64,000 nucleotides of DNA from Leuctra nigra (GCA_934045905.1 OW203761.1:36787321-36851320); one strand, 5' to 3'. Positions 55,101 to 62,722 are shown, numbered from the stretch's first letter. Translations and numbers: made by a program. Notes: a model not told the origin generated them from the sequence alone.

Positions 55101-58100
55101 TAATATCGAACTATCAAAAGAAATAATTTTCCACTTACAAACACATCGGCCAAATAAAAAAATACAAACATAACTAACTAATATAATTCCAGGGGTGGTA
55201 TGATAACTTTCTTGTCGCCGTAACAAGAAAGTTATCATTTATGTATGATCGCACCCCTGATTTCCAATTCCTAGTTCCTATATAAAAAATGAATTGCAGT
55301 GAAGGGCCAAGACAACGTGCTTGCACCCGAGCGAGCGCGTTATCCACTGCACCATTTCTCTTGTCCTCCTCACATAATACCTCACATGACCTATCCGTCA
55401 GTGTCATTTGCACAACTCAACGTCACGCTAAGTCGCGAGTTGGCTCGAGCCGATCTGACCAAATATAAACACCGCCGAGCAGACTAATTATTGTCCAATT
55501 AAAAGGTCATCGAAGTTCTCTGCCAAGATGCGACGGGAGCTGTCGTGAGAAGGTTTCGTCATGAGCAGGTGGTCGCCGTGCGGAAATCACAGTTCTGACG
55601 TCAAATCGATCAGACGATGACGATAGCGCGGATTAGACGCTGTTTTTGCCGATAAGAAACAGTGCAAGACGTAGGGCGTCACGTGAATCAAAAGATTAGT
55701 AACCAAAACAGGTGGCAGAAAATTGTGCGTTTTTCACAATCTTAAAATATGCACGATAGGGATCCAAAATGATTCACCAATGTGATGCGGCGTTGAGAAA
55801 TGAAGAGATCAGAGGTGGATTTACCTATTAGTTGCTTTCAAAATCAATCAATCATTGGATGATGGACACCGAGACGGCAGGTGATGTGAAAATCCTTAAA
55901 TCCTGAATGATGTGACTTTTCCACATTATAGAGAAAAACACTACAAGAGTAATTGGACTACTATCTCCTCATTTGAATGTCGCCGATAACTTTATCGGGA
56001 GGTTGTAAAACCCGGCATACAAACAACCCGATTACCTTTCCCAACACACCATTCCCTGTGTAGCCCGTGATGTAAACCAGGACCATCACTCAGCCCAAAC
56101 ACAAAGCGACGCAGCTCTGGATTTCTTGGCATCATAACAAGACTTATGAATCTCACAAAGCAAATCGTCATGTGTTCATGCTTTGATCCGCCATTCAACA
56201 GAACCCTTCCCTAAGACGCACTGCTTTTCATTTCTTCACTGATATCAATGGACCATTCGAAAAGTGCAAGCGATTACACTACTAATAAAAAGTGAGGCAG
56301 CAGATGGTGTCTACACACATGGCGTGTCTATCAAATCTCAAATGATCTCATACCCAGCTGAGTGCCCTTGGGCGTAAGGGACGTTTTGAATAGGCACTTC
56401 TTACCCTAGAGGCGTAGCTCATGTATGCGTTTCAAAAGTCCCACAAAGAGAGGTGCGCAATTACAGAACCTGTTCCCTTATTGACGCTGCGGGGAATGTG
56501 AGATTTCCAACTACGTGAAAGGAACTTGCACAGAACATTTACAAAAGAATCCATACCGATTCTTTTGCAAGTGCATGATTCAATATAGGAAGCCTTTTAT
56601 GCACTAGCTGCCAATCAATATAGCTTATGAATGCATCGTTTCTAGGATGATTTGCGATCTCTGCATAGTTATTAGGAAGGATTCGGCGGCACACAATGGA
56701 ACTGCTGACGCTGGTTGCATCACGGGCCGATGCAATTCGTAAGAGCTTGCCTAACAACTGTCGCATTTATAAGTTTAGATCATCGGGATTCGTCAACGAT
56801 GTGATCATTGATTTCTCATCAAATACTGCGCAATGCGAATTGTTCAATAGCAATTTATAATTGTTGCATAGTATGAGTTAGGTGCGTTTAATTCCTAGTT
56901 TAATTAAGAGTGATTCTTTGAAACTATATTATCGGGAGTGTCTGGATATGAAAATCCCTCTCAGAAACGCATTTTGAGAATAGGATTTGTTTAAATACCT
57001 AGCTCTATTTTTGTCAACTCCGTCAGACATGAATAGTGTTGAAGGAAGCAGAGATAAGGGGTATAGAAGGACCATATAAGGACACAAAACAATGGATACA
57101 TTAATTGCTTTAATTCCCAAATGTATAGTTAAAGCAAGACAATACCTAATACCTAAATAAGATCCAGTCTAAGCTGTTACTTTACTACCATATCTGTTTA
57201 ATTTTAATTCAGGTTATAACGTAGATTATAGACTAGGAATAAAGTACCAATTTATACCGGTTGAATTTTCATTGAACCTCGATTGAACTTTATGCCGAAG
57301 GTCAAGAGATCCCCAATCTTCCTTCAGCCATGGTTCGTGTTCATAATCAAAAGTTTCAAAGAATTACCCAGTTCGTTATACTTTTATCACAACCAGAGAT
57401 AGTAGGTTATAATAACATTAAAAAAATGGAAATGCAGCCTTTACTTTACTAGTTAGGTAGTAGGTACACCCAACAAATCATAAAACGGTATTTGAACGAA
57501 ACTGATTGGTTTCTTGTCAGGTTCCTTGACAATCAATCCTTGTTATTATCAATGAAATCAGAGCTCACCTACTAGAGTTAGATGACTAGTAAGCATAGAC
57601 TTCATCGGATGATGTCATCACATTTTTTTCAGACAGTCCATTTCTTTCAAATACCGTTTTATGAATTGTCGGGTGTACCTTTACATTAAGTTTTATTTAC
57701 CGATTCTAAAATCTTAGCTTTTACACGATACATAATCGATTGAGGCTGATAACCATACTGTTGAGCGCCACAAAACATTTATCTTCCATCTCCAAGAAGT
57801 TAATAGTTCAACTCCTTCACGACTCTTCTCTTGTCCCGTCCTTGCTCTTTTGTTTTGCTCTGATATGAAGTCATTTCAACACTTTCCTCGATAACTTTTA
57901 TAGCTAAGAGAAATCACGAACCAGCATCGCTCGTCGTTTAGCAATGATTATATTTGCCGAGGGTGCGCTCATTCAACGCATTCAAGGTCGCGAAATGTTT
58001 CCATCAATGAACACACCCCCTTTATTGCACGTTGAGGTAGGTTTTTAATAACGATTTATGACGGTAGAGTAGGTTATTGAGTTGGTGGAAGCAATTGAAA

Positions 58101-60985
58101 TACAACTGAATTACACAGCTGTTAACCCCTTTAAAATGTTGTTAAATGGCAACTCACGTTCAAAATGCCAGACAAATTGATTTGTTAATTTGAAATACTA
58201 GCTTACCAAGGGAGAAAGGGGATGGAATCTGCAAGAGGATTCCATTTGATTTCATGGGGGTAAGATAAATACCTACTATTTATGCGTTTTGTTTCAAGTA
58301 TGAAAATTCCACTTTCAATTCCGGTAAAACTGATAAGTACTTAGGTAGGCTAGGTAAGCAAATTCAAAACATAACAAAATGTATCCTTGTATGTAGATTC
58401 TATTCCCCGTCTCTTGGAATGAAGATAGATGAACTTATAGTTTTACAGACAAATTTAGGAACCGTACTTTCTAAGCATAATACCTACAACATTTAGGTAT
58501 GCTAAACAACATTTACAACATTTACATTCTATAGGTAGGTACAACATTTTTTTGTGATTAGGTAGTGGTGCAATTTTGCCAACATAAACCTAATCCAGAA
58601 CTAATCCACTGAATTAATTTCCTTGATTTTGATTACAAAAATTTAAGATAATTTTGAGAAAAGCTAGCAAATTAGCCGAATATCGTTTATCTTGAATCCT
58701 GCCCAGAGAAGTGACAATGTGTTTTCAATAACAAAAAGCCCTGACCATAGTCAGTGTCCATTTATAGCACTGAAAACACCTCGTTAATTAGTCCTAGTAA
58801 CCTAAATCAATGCATATTTCATACAACAGGGCGGATGTCGCACGGCGCACACAATGCTCGATATAAAGAGACAACAATGTCACCGATCATAACGGTAGGT
58901 AGAAGTGCACAAGAGAGGCAATTACTCAGGCGAAAACATTTCCAATCCATCACACCTGATCGTAATCAATACAGCCAGTCAATCTGGCCGACATTGCACA
59001 ACAGGGGCTCGAAACAAACTCATACACTCGACGTGACAGCTGCACAAAATAACATTGGCCTAGGTTATGACTAGGTCAGTCAAACTGCAGATCGGCTAAA
59101 AAAGGACAATATTATGATTGGTGTAAAATGCTAATACTGCAACTTGTTGAGTAATAAATTTTATCAACTCAATCGGTCGTGATTCAATCTTCAATGAAGT
59201 ACATATTATCTGATATTGATTTATTGGTAATGTACGTAAAAAAGATAAAGTGACATTCCTACTGGTATTAAACGTTGAACTTACTAGATCTATTAAAATC
59301 GATTACAACATGATTCAATGGAATAGAGCCAACGACACGGATGTTTTATTAGAATCCGATGAGATTCTTTTTGTTCGGATCAGGCGTATTTGACTACCTT
59401 TGTCAGGTGTTGGCTCATCGTCAGCATCACTGACCCAGGACCATTTCCGTCGAGGATTTCTAGATCTGCCTCATCGAATCGGGAAAGTGTAACGGCGTTT
59501 TTTTTGTATCGATCATCATGATTATTTTAAGTCAAACGGTAACAGAGAGTCATCCGCATATCATTGAGTAGGAAAACAATGAAGATGGGTCGATCACTGT
59601 GACATAGTTCGTTGATATATGGTAATGCAATCGCAATCATATGGGAGGCAAGAGAGACTGTCATTCAATATCATCTGTCAAACGAATCATTCGACGCACT
59701 GACGTTCCTTCCTGATTCTCAAATCTCTGATGTTCTTTCTCCCATGAAAGATGAACTAGGGATGATGTGAAACTCCACTGAACAAATTTGCATAACTTTT
59801 AAAATTCTTTAAAAAATCGTAGCGTGAAATGTCTAATCTGTACTAGTGATAATACAAATGGCGACAAAGATGACAGCAGTGCAAGAGATGCCTTGTAAGG
59901 TAAAGAAATGGTTGAATGTCAAAGATTATTTTTATTTACATAATTACTCCGCCAGTTGCCGAGCGAGCTTTGTGTTTCGTAAAGTGAGAAAAACTAGAGA
60001 CAGTGGAATAGTTGAAAGATATTAAACCTCCCACTAAGTTCTTGTAGGGATGAAGACATTTTACTTACTCGACTCTTGGAGCGATTCTTGAGCACGTGTG
60101 CTCGAGTAACTGGGGGCGGACGTTTACTGTTGCCATTATTATTGCTCACTGTCACCCAAGATGCACTCCGGGACACTGTTTTCACTTTAGTGTTACCACC
60201 CTTGTAATTAGTATTGCCCCCTCCACTACCCCCGGCGCACATAATAGTAGTCCATGGGGATGGAGGACTGGGAGCACTCGGGGGTGGTAATATATACAAC
60301 ATCGTCGATACCGTTTGATGAATCACTTTGACACCATTGACACCCACTTCGAGAACGCACAAGACAACAAGATCTGACTTAACTACTGGAGTTCGGGTGG
60401 GCGAAGCCTATCATCACCCACCACCACCAGTCACAGACTTAAACTGAAGTTGTGAACGAAGGAGACGGTTGCCGCCGTTCACCTGACAAGTGGAGAGAAA
60501 ATGGGGGAAGGCAGCGCTGTCTCTTGGAGGGGCCGCGAAACACATGCGGAAGGCTATCAACCTTCTAGTAAAATTTCTCCAACAAAACACACCAATAACC
60601 GTCAAAATGACAGTGTTTTTAATACTCGTACACATGTTTTTGTACGGCAAATCCTCATACAGGGAATAGAGTTCTAAGGGATCGACATATGGTAGGATTC
60701 AGTAAAAGGGCTGGGTCAGGTCATGTCAATTTCTGGAAAAACTGACGTCCCAAATTCAGAATTCACGTTCATCCTAAGTTCATTCTTTTAACATATTAAC
60801 TAACCACAGTAATATGATAATTATAAATTCTTAACGAAAGCACACTCATCAAAATACTATAAATAAATACCATTTTAAATCTGTAGTGGATAAATTAAAA
60901 ATAATATTATAATATTACGTACCGAACTCGGAGGAGAACTGCAACTACTGACACTTGGAGATCTCTGCACGGTGACCAGAGGCAT
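4063..60985 (-). CDS. ssh: Slingshot cofilin phosphatase, 5' part of gene (five coding exons; 3' part outside window)
   Basis: Slingshot proteins dephosphorylate ADF/cofilin at its N-terminal phosphoserine and so reactivate actin-filament severing in the cytoplasm. Five minus-strand exons join in frame: 60985-60923, 40836-40781, 21033-20874, 7773-7595 and 4128-4063 (524 nt, 174 codons plus 2 nt). The product starts MPLVTVQRSPSV, the typical slingshot N-terminus, then carries the conserved N-terminal region: ECYFAGKGAALVLP, DIQQHLQSMFYLLRPEETLK, AVKLES...RTRYLVVVS, GRQDAEES, LDGDGGFSVS and HIFKPVSVQAMW. All junctions are GT-AG with compatible phases (0, 2, 0, 2). I found no exon after 4063, so the DEK-like B domain and the HCxxxxxR phosphatase domain must lie beyond the left edge. 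The coding exons are GC-rich within AT-rich introns. Family identity is from remembered conservation across insects and vertebrates; no database search was run. Confidence 0.95.
4129..7594 (-). other. slingshot intron 4 (about 3.5 kb)
   Basis: The interval between exons 4 and 5 is AT-rich with scattered short ORFs on both strands. None resembles a known family. I see no transposon ends and no tandem array here. Confidence 0.8.
7595..7773 (-). CDS. ssh: slingshot coding exon 4
   Basis: This 179-nt exon follows a well-formed acceptor (pyrimidine tract, then TGTGTGCAG) and ends GAC GG|GTGAGA. It encodes AVKLESVHAGRTRYLVVVS, then GRQDAEES, a segment ending in TVGLVLRVLADT, and LDGD with a split Gly codon. 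It matches slingshot proteins without gaps. Its acceptor and first 66 nt are tandemly duplicated immediately upstream in the gene (at 7818-7927). Confidence 0.96.
7708..7927 (-). repeat. 110-bp tandem duplication spanning the slingshot exon 4 acceptor
   Basis: Two head-to-tail copies, 7708-7817 and 7818-7927, differ at only two positions that I see. Each copy holds intron end, acceptor AG and the first 66 nt of exon 4. In the upstream copy the acceptor is CGCAG|GCTGTG with the exon-like segment at 7883-7818. Splicing there and reading on would give AVKLESVHAGRTRYLVVVS followed by CLGSIDTLC and a stop. The real exon uses the proximal copy. Confidence 0.9.
9140..9571 (-). repeat. 3' LTR of the gag-only retrotransposon
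   Basis: This 432-bp copy is identical by eye to the LTR at 11975-12406. In element orientation it follows the polypurine tract at about 9572-9584. An AATAAA lies inside on the minus strand (TTTATT at about 9209). Confidence 0.93.
10231..11745 (-). CDS. Retrotransposon gag-like protein with acidic nonapeptide repeats
   Basis: The ORF is 504 aa from the first ATG (MSRDSLHTSD). An earlier TTG exists but ATG is preferred. The first half resembles an arthropod retrotransposon capsid region: PRFADNGTVQPMEFLHRMES, a Trp/Asp-rich helical block (DWSDDEYVDFVVAHLDGVPYDW), ...FRRSFVNMFWSDERQERL, and LLPANIANVLLVADNLSMED. A basic linker (ARKRGSQKQQRPARFNRP) follows. The C-terminal third has about 16-17 tandem 9-residue repeats of the type TPEHDAEVA or TPERDVEMA. 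No CCHC zinc knuckle is visible. The frame is intact, which fits a young insertion. Gag assignment rests on context and resemblance. Confidence 0.8.
   Translation of the reverse strand: MSRDSLHTSDETPVRDGRVARHYTQPAAMQLPQVPLPRFADNGTVQPMEFLHRMESHLRRFDWSDDEYVDFVVAHLDGVPYDWGYAVRECWEDDYDAFRRSFVNMFWSDERQERLMQDLYADTYNKEKHPTRLGFFVMWTRKLKHVTPPLPHHIVINRIVRLLPANIANVLLVADNLSMEDVIRKLQRLDDVVAFRQHKMPTATRYDANWFTRGGANKAVAAIKDGTSTSGRQQIQQANTQQKWRNHDQRPREIRHCMNARKRGSQKQQRPARFNRPLAASFSNWRDEARRFPREEHVDGNLTPECDAELKTPECDAELKTPEYDAELTTPEYDAELATPESDAELTTPEYDGELVTLEHDAEVATSERDVEMATPEHDAEVATPERDVEMATPEHDAEVATPERDVEMATPEHDAEVATPEHDAEMATPEHDVEMATPEHDAEVATSERDEIYAAMNLSDRSVRVNTIPATHVLQQVHSGEITSVTKPYCWQIKHKSRARGTA
10395..10845 (-). 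repeat. 27-bp coding minisatellite within gag
   Basis: About 16-17 tandem 27-bp units encode the acidic nonapeptide repeat of the gag-like protein. Because the unit is a multiple of three, other frames and the opposite strand also stay open, producing plus-strand ORFs of 139 to 253 codons that are shadows. Confidence 0.9.
11975..12406 (-). repeat. 5' LTR of the gag-only retrotransposon
   Basis: This 432-bp copy precedes the primer-binding-like site at 11972-11955 on the minus strand. It should carry the element's promoter. Its orientation is set by the gag ORF direction and by the polypurine tract at the other end. Confidence 0.93.
13019..13443. repeat. 42-bp minisatellite, ten units
   Basis: The unit is ATCGCCGTCTAATTTCAATA followed by CCGTACGGCAAGTCATGCCA and two bases. 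Ten copies are nearly identical. Because 42 is divisible by three, frames on both strands remain open and create spurious ORFs of 98-169 codons. Confidence 0.96.
13973..14035. repeat. G15 and C12 homopolymer pair
   Basis: A run of 15 G (13973-13987) is followed 36 nt later by a run of 12 C (14024-14035). An irregular CATAGG/CATAGA hexamer repeat follows at about 14130-14175. Confidence 0.9.
14209..14282 (+). repeat. tRNA-like SINE head or tRNA pseudogene
   Basis: An A-box-like segment (TAGCTCACTTTGTAGAGCG) and a B-box (GGTTCGAGCCC) are spaced as in a tRNA. The acceptor stem does not pair, the anticodon stem needs an oversized loop and one T-stem pair is lost. It is not an intact tRNA gene; a tRNA-derived SINE is most likely. 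Confidence 0.6.
15172..16167. repeat. 106-bp GC-rich minisatellite, about nine units
   Basis: Start-to-start spacing of TCCCGGATCTCGGG is 106 bp, once 104. Units hold GATGTCGAAGTCACCTCTC and CCTCGGCGCCCAATAAACGC. ORFs of 63-124 codons inside are by-products. Confidence 0.95.
17040..18330. repeat. CGTCG-rich tract with about 146-bp repeats
   Basis: GACGTC and GCGTCG motifs are dense across this stretch. From 17714 on, about four copies of a 146-165 bp unit are visible, marked by AACATTCAGAGAAACTCTTG and AGTCATGGCGTCGCAGTA. The last two copies are nearly identical. Confidence 0.85.
18647..19746. mobile_element. Non-autonomous hAT-type DNA transposon (1.1 kb)
   Basis: Terminal inverted repeats start CAGGCGCGTAGGAA at both ends, followed by a G-rich stretch on each side. 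An exact 8-bp duplication, CATAAAGG, flanks it at 18639-18646 and 19747-19754. Both features are diagnostic of the hAT superfamily. No transposase frame is present. The interior has three imperfect direct repeats of about 167 bp (about 19130-19640), each with TTGTCTAAAGTTTCC and most with CCCTGCGGGG. Confidence 0.88.
20874..21033 (-). CDS. ssh: slingshot coding exon 3
   Basis: This 160-nt exon follows GTGTGTCTAG and ends AAG ATG|GTGAGT. Its first base completes the split Ser codon. It encodes LSECYFAGKGAALVLP, a variable basic linker (PSRRVSAAGS), then DIQQHLQSMFYLLRPEETLK and M. These blocks match the conserved slingshot N-terminal region closely. The donor is phase 0, matching exon 4. Confidence 0.95.
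21766..21937. repeat. 86-bp tandem duplication
   Basis: Two copies starting GTCACGCGTTATTAAGAGG lie 86 bp apart and differ at two bases by eye. Confidence 0.93.
30749..31120. repeat. 78-bp minisatellite, about five units
   Basis: Units begin ACTCCGAGGACACATGG and repeat every 78 bp. As the unit equals 26 codons, ORFs of 325 codons (plus) and 205-239 codons (minus) remain open. These lack family resemblance and are treated as artefacts. Confidence 0.95.
34990..35320. repeat. Degenerate tandem repeat of about 103-119 bp, three copies
   Basis: GATTACATTTT recurs at about 35036, 35155 and 35258, with AAACAAATGC and AAACAAATAACTCC motifs in register. Copies are clearly diverged. Confidence 0.7.
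38341..38550. mobile_element. Tc1/mariner-type MITE (210 bp)
   Basis: Perfect 39-bp inverted repeats begin CACTCGGCCAAACATAAATT. Both flanks are the dinucleotide TA (38339-38340 and 38551-38552), the Tc1/mariner target duplication. The core contains TCACCTACTAGAGT, shared with the MITE at 57467-57675. Non-coding. Confidence 0.88.
40781..40836 (-). CDS. ssh: slingshot coding exon 2
   Basis: This 56-nt exon follows TTTGCAG and ends before GTAAGC. It encodes DSGTAGLGDDDEAARNSR plus two bases (AG) of a split Ser codon completed by exon 3. It occupies the short acidic linker seen between the MALVTVQRSP start and the SLSE motif in slingshot proteins. The sequence alone would be too short to identify; the phases on both sides and its position make it convincing. 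Confidence 0.85.
42368..43165. repeat. 146-154 bp minisatellite, about five units
   Basis: GACGGAGACGAGT occurs at 42368, 42516, 42670, 42824 and 42970. Units differ mainly by presence of a TTACGCAT duplication. A final diverged partial unit reaches about 43165. Confidence 0.94.
43313..43395 (-). repeat. tRNA-derived SINE head
   Basis: On the minus strand there is a tRNA-like 5' part, then GGTCCCGAGTTCGATTCCCG, a good T-arm with B-box. A downstream body with T-rich tract follows toward about 43165. It sits between two related minisatellite blocks. Confidence 0.5.
43395..43620. repeat. Duplicated module with (ACGG)n microsatellites
   Basis: Two copies of a roughly 124-bp module (GTCCTGGATG...GAACTACCGGCCAGTGCGAT) each hold an (ACGG)n run. 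The trailing GATATGCGTGACTGCGTGAA is also found in similar form at the end of the preceding array (about 43085-43110). Confidence 0.85.
45208..45495. mobile_element. Palindromic MITE-like element (288 bp)
   Basis: The ends form an inverted repeat of 29 bp with one mismatch, starting CTGAATTACACG. Inside it, TTGAATTCAA and CCTTGAAGGGG-type motifs repeat in both orientations. I could not find a clear target-site duplication, so the superfamily is not assigned. Confidence 0.65.
49081..52138. repeat. 139-bp satellite array, 22 units
   Basis: The period is exactly 139 bp: start-to-start checks at units 1, 2, 3, 14 and 22 all fit, giving 22 complete units in 3058 bp. Copies are almost identical. 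I noticed one substitution in unit 5 and a shared one (CGCAAG for CGCACG) in units 16 and 19. Each unit contains three CACGTC motifs close together and one AATAAA. The unit length is not divisible by three, so no long ORF arises. Confidence 0.97.
52556..52711. mobile_element. Palindromic MITE-like element (156 bp)
   Basis: Imperfect inverted repeats of about 45 bp cover most of the element. Each arm has a GGTCGGGT/GGCCGGGT start, AACTTTGGATTA and a TAACTAT(T/C)GATAGTTA block. No unambiguous target-site duplication is visible. Confidence 0.65.
53455..53931. mobile_element. Non-autonomous hAT-type element (477 bp)
   Basis: The 15-bp inverted repeat CAGCGGTCGCCAACC is perfect at both ends. The 8-bp target duplication CGCTAGAG is exact (53447-53454 and 53932-53939). 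GTGGTCC motifs recur near both ends as subterminal repeats. No coding capacity is seen. Confidence 0.92.
55190..55259. repeat. Short palindromic hairpin element
   Basis: CAGGGGTG and CACCCCTG bound a perfect 15-bp stem (TGATAACTTTCTTGT and its complement) with a 7-nt loop. It may be a minimal MITE relic. It is also structured enough to fold in the slingshot intron 1 transcript. Confidence 0.6.
57467..57675. mobile_element. Tc1/mariner-type MITE (209 bp), related to 38341-38550
   Basis: Inverted repeats of about 30 bp begin CACCCAACAAATCATAAAAC (left) and CACCCGACAATTCATAAAAC (right). TA flanks both ends. Length and the internal TCACCTACTAGAGT match the element at 38341-38550, although the terminal repeats differ in sequence. 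Confidence 0.83.
60069..60302 (-). CDS. ssh: Candidate alternative first exon of slingshot
   Basis: An open stretch on the minus strand starts at an ATG at 60302 (MLYILPPPSAPSPPSPW) and runs 78 codons to a strong donor, CGA|GTAAGT, at 60069. It ends in phase 0, so it can splice directly to slingshot exon 2, just as exon 1 does. The encoded segment is Pro-, Gly-, Asn- and Ser-rich and basic near its end (LKNRSKSR), so it is probably disordered. In-frame stops (TGA TGA TAG) occur about 110 nt upstream of the ATG, so a first exon is more likely than an internal one. Evidence is open frame, donor and phase only. It could instead be a chance ORF. Confidence 0.45.
60923..60985 (-). CDS. ssh: slingshot coding exon 1
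   Basis: This exon is 63 nt and encodes 21 residues: MPLVTVQRSPSV followed by a Ser/Pro/Cys-rich tail ending PPSS. The MxLVTVQRSP start is a hallmark of slingshot proteins, which supports this ATG. The donor is TCG|GTACGT, phase 0, and matches the phase-0 start of exon 2. The exon begins 384 bp from the divergent SBDS start codon. Confidence 0.92.
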
Positions 60986-61369
60986 TTTAATGCTTTTACA
61001 CTGACACTAAATAAATATATTGAAACACTCTTCTTAGTCCATTGTGAAGAAATTGAAAATATCCTTTTGATGATAATAAACACTCATTTTAAATACAATT
61101 TTGCATCACAACATCCTTAACCGCAGCCATCTTGGTTTTTTACTTTTCAGAGCAACCGCTCTTGCGCAAGCGCCCAAAATCCTCCGCCCTCTAGTTTTAA
61201 ACAGCTGAGTGATTGCGATGTTGTCATATTTCAGTAGCAAGTCTATTGAATGACTTGCAGTCACTCTAGCAGTCACCACTCACCACTTCACCAGTCAGTG
61301 TTCTGACAGTTGTAGTGGTTTTTCTAAGTTTTCATATTTTACTGCATTGTAAATGAATAAAATATTATA
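60986..61369. promoter_or_regulatory. Divergent promoter region between slingshot and SBDS
   Basis: These 384 bp separate the start codons of slingshot exon 1 (minus) and SBDS (plus), so both promoters must be in or near this interval. It contains a YY1-like site (GCCATCTTG at 61126-61134, reading CAAGATGGC on the minus strand) and an NRF1-like GC-rich palindrome around TTGCGCAAGCGC (61162-61173). Both kinds of motif are typical of housekeeping promoters. Motif assignment is by eye and the transcription starts are unknown. Confidence 0.55.
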
Positions 61370-61370
61370 A
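61353..61370 (+). other. Short upstream ORF overlapping the SBDS start codon
   Basis: An ATG at 61353 opens a five-codon ORF (MNKIL) whose TAA stop ends at 61370, the A of the SBDS ATG. The two frames therefore share the overlap TAATG. It acts only if transcription begins upstream of 61353, which is likely but not shown. Confidence 0.5.
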
Positions 61371-62309
61371 TGGCTAATATATTTACACCAACAAATCAAA
61401 TACGGCTTACAAATGTGGCTGTAGTTCGTATGAAGAAAGCTGGCAAGAGATTTGAAATTGCATGCTACAGAAACAAAGTAGTTTCATGGCGCAATAACGT
61501 GTAAGCATAAGCTAGGTGTAAGGACTTTTGTTGTGAAAATAATTAAGATTTATACTGAAGCCTATGAATAATTTGTGACCTAATATTGATTATAACTTTT
61601 CAGTGAGAAGGATATCGATGAGGTATTGCAGACCCACACTGTCTTCTCAAATGTATCCAAGGGACAGGTTTCAAAGAAGGAAGACCTGCTAAAAGCATTT
61701 GGTAAAGAGGACCAAACAGAAATTTGCAAAGAAATATTAACGAAGGGTGAACTTCAAGTATCTGATAAAGAGAGACAATCACAACAAGATGCATTGTTGA
61801 AAGATATTGCAACAACTGTGGCTGATAAATGCATAAATCCAGAAACAAAGCGGCCATACCCAGTATCAATGATTGAAAAAGCAATGAAAGATGTACATTT
61901 CTCAGTAAAGCCCAATCGAAATGCTAAACAACAAGCCCTTGATGTAATTCCACTGATAAAAACTACGATGCCTCTAGAACGTGCACAAATGAGATTGAGG
62001 GTAGTTTTGTCAGGAAAAGAAGCAAGAAAACTTCGCGAAAAGGTGGCTAAATTGGCAAGCAGCGTTGAAAGCGAGGAGTGGGATGGAGGTACATTGAATT
62101 TGGTAAGTTTTGGCACAGATGGAGTGGAGGTTCTTTAGTGTTTATATTTAAAATTTCTGTAATTTTTATTTCAATTCCAGGTTTGTTTGATTGACCCCGG
62201 TCACTATCGAGAGGTAGATGAAATAGTGAGGTCGGAAACAAAAGGCAGCGGCTTGTTGGAATTACTAAATTTGAAAGAGGTCACAGAAGGAGAGGAACTT
62301 TTGGATTAA
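61370..62309 (+). CDS. SBDS: SBDS ribosome maturation factor (three exons)
   Basis: SBDS works with the GTPase EFL1 to release eIF6 from late cytoplasmic pre-60S subunits. Exons are 61370-61500, 61604-62102 and 62181-62309, with GT-AG introns of 103 and 78 bp. The spliced product is 252 aa against about 250 in human SBDS. It opens [20 protein letters not shown] and keeps [26 protein letters not shown], the conserved [37 protein letters not shown], then [15 protein letters not shown] and ETKGSG near the C-terminus. The N-terminal FYSH domain covers about residues 1-90, followed by the helical domain II and the ferredoxin-like domain III. The start follows the family N-terminus. No AATAAA or ATTAAA follows before the OXSM start. 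Confidence 0.97.
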
Positions 62310-62722
62310 AGGTATGGTCTAGTTAAAAAGAGAGGGGTCTAGTAATAGATTACTAATAGATATGTGTACCTACCATATTCATCTAAACAATTGCCAAAAT
62401 CCATAAGTATCGGTCTGTCATGTTGGTACTTTGTTATGGAGTAGGGAGTGTATTTATCCAGGTCAGCTGCACTGAAGGTCATTAGTTTGTTTTCATTCGA
62501 ATGATAATGCTATTAGTAATTACTAATTTTTGACATTACCTACCAAATTGGTAAAAGTTGTTAAATCATTTTTGTATGTTGTAGAGCTACAAATCTCAAG
62601 GTATTGCTATGTTGCATAATATCAAAAATATTCTTGCCTTGATAATATGTTAGGTTATGTAGGTTGTCATTATTTTTGTATGAATATTTATTTTCAATCA
62701 ACAATGGTTTGTTTAATTCCAG

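Larger units (their letters stand above)
40837..60922 (-). other. slingshot intron 1 (about 20.1 kb)
   Basis: This is non-coding between exons 1 and 2. It holds the candidate alternative first exon, a TA-flanked MITE (57467-57675), a small hairpin (55190-55259), a hAT-type element (53455-53931), a palindromic MITE (52556-52711), the 22-copy 139-bp array (49081-52138), another palindromic MITE (45208-45495) and a minisatellite/SINE cluster (42368-43620). The remaining stretches, including 43.8-45.2, 45.5-49.0 and 58-60 kb, show only AT-rich unique-looking sequence with no supported gene. Confidence 0.85.

Noticed and set aside
61626..62138. SBDS ORF extending past 62102
   Set aside because: Reading on gives [11 protein letters not shown] and a stop, whereas splicing at GTAAGT joins to VCLIDPG, the conserved SBDS continuation.
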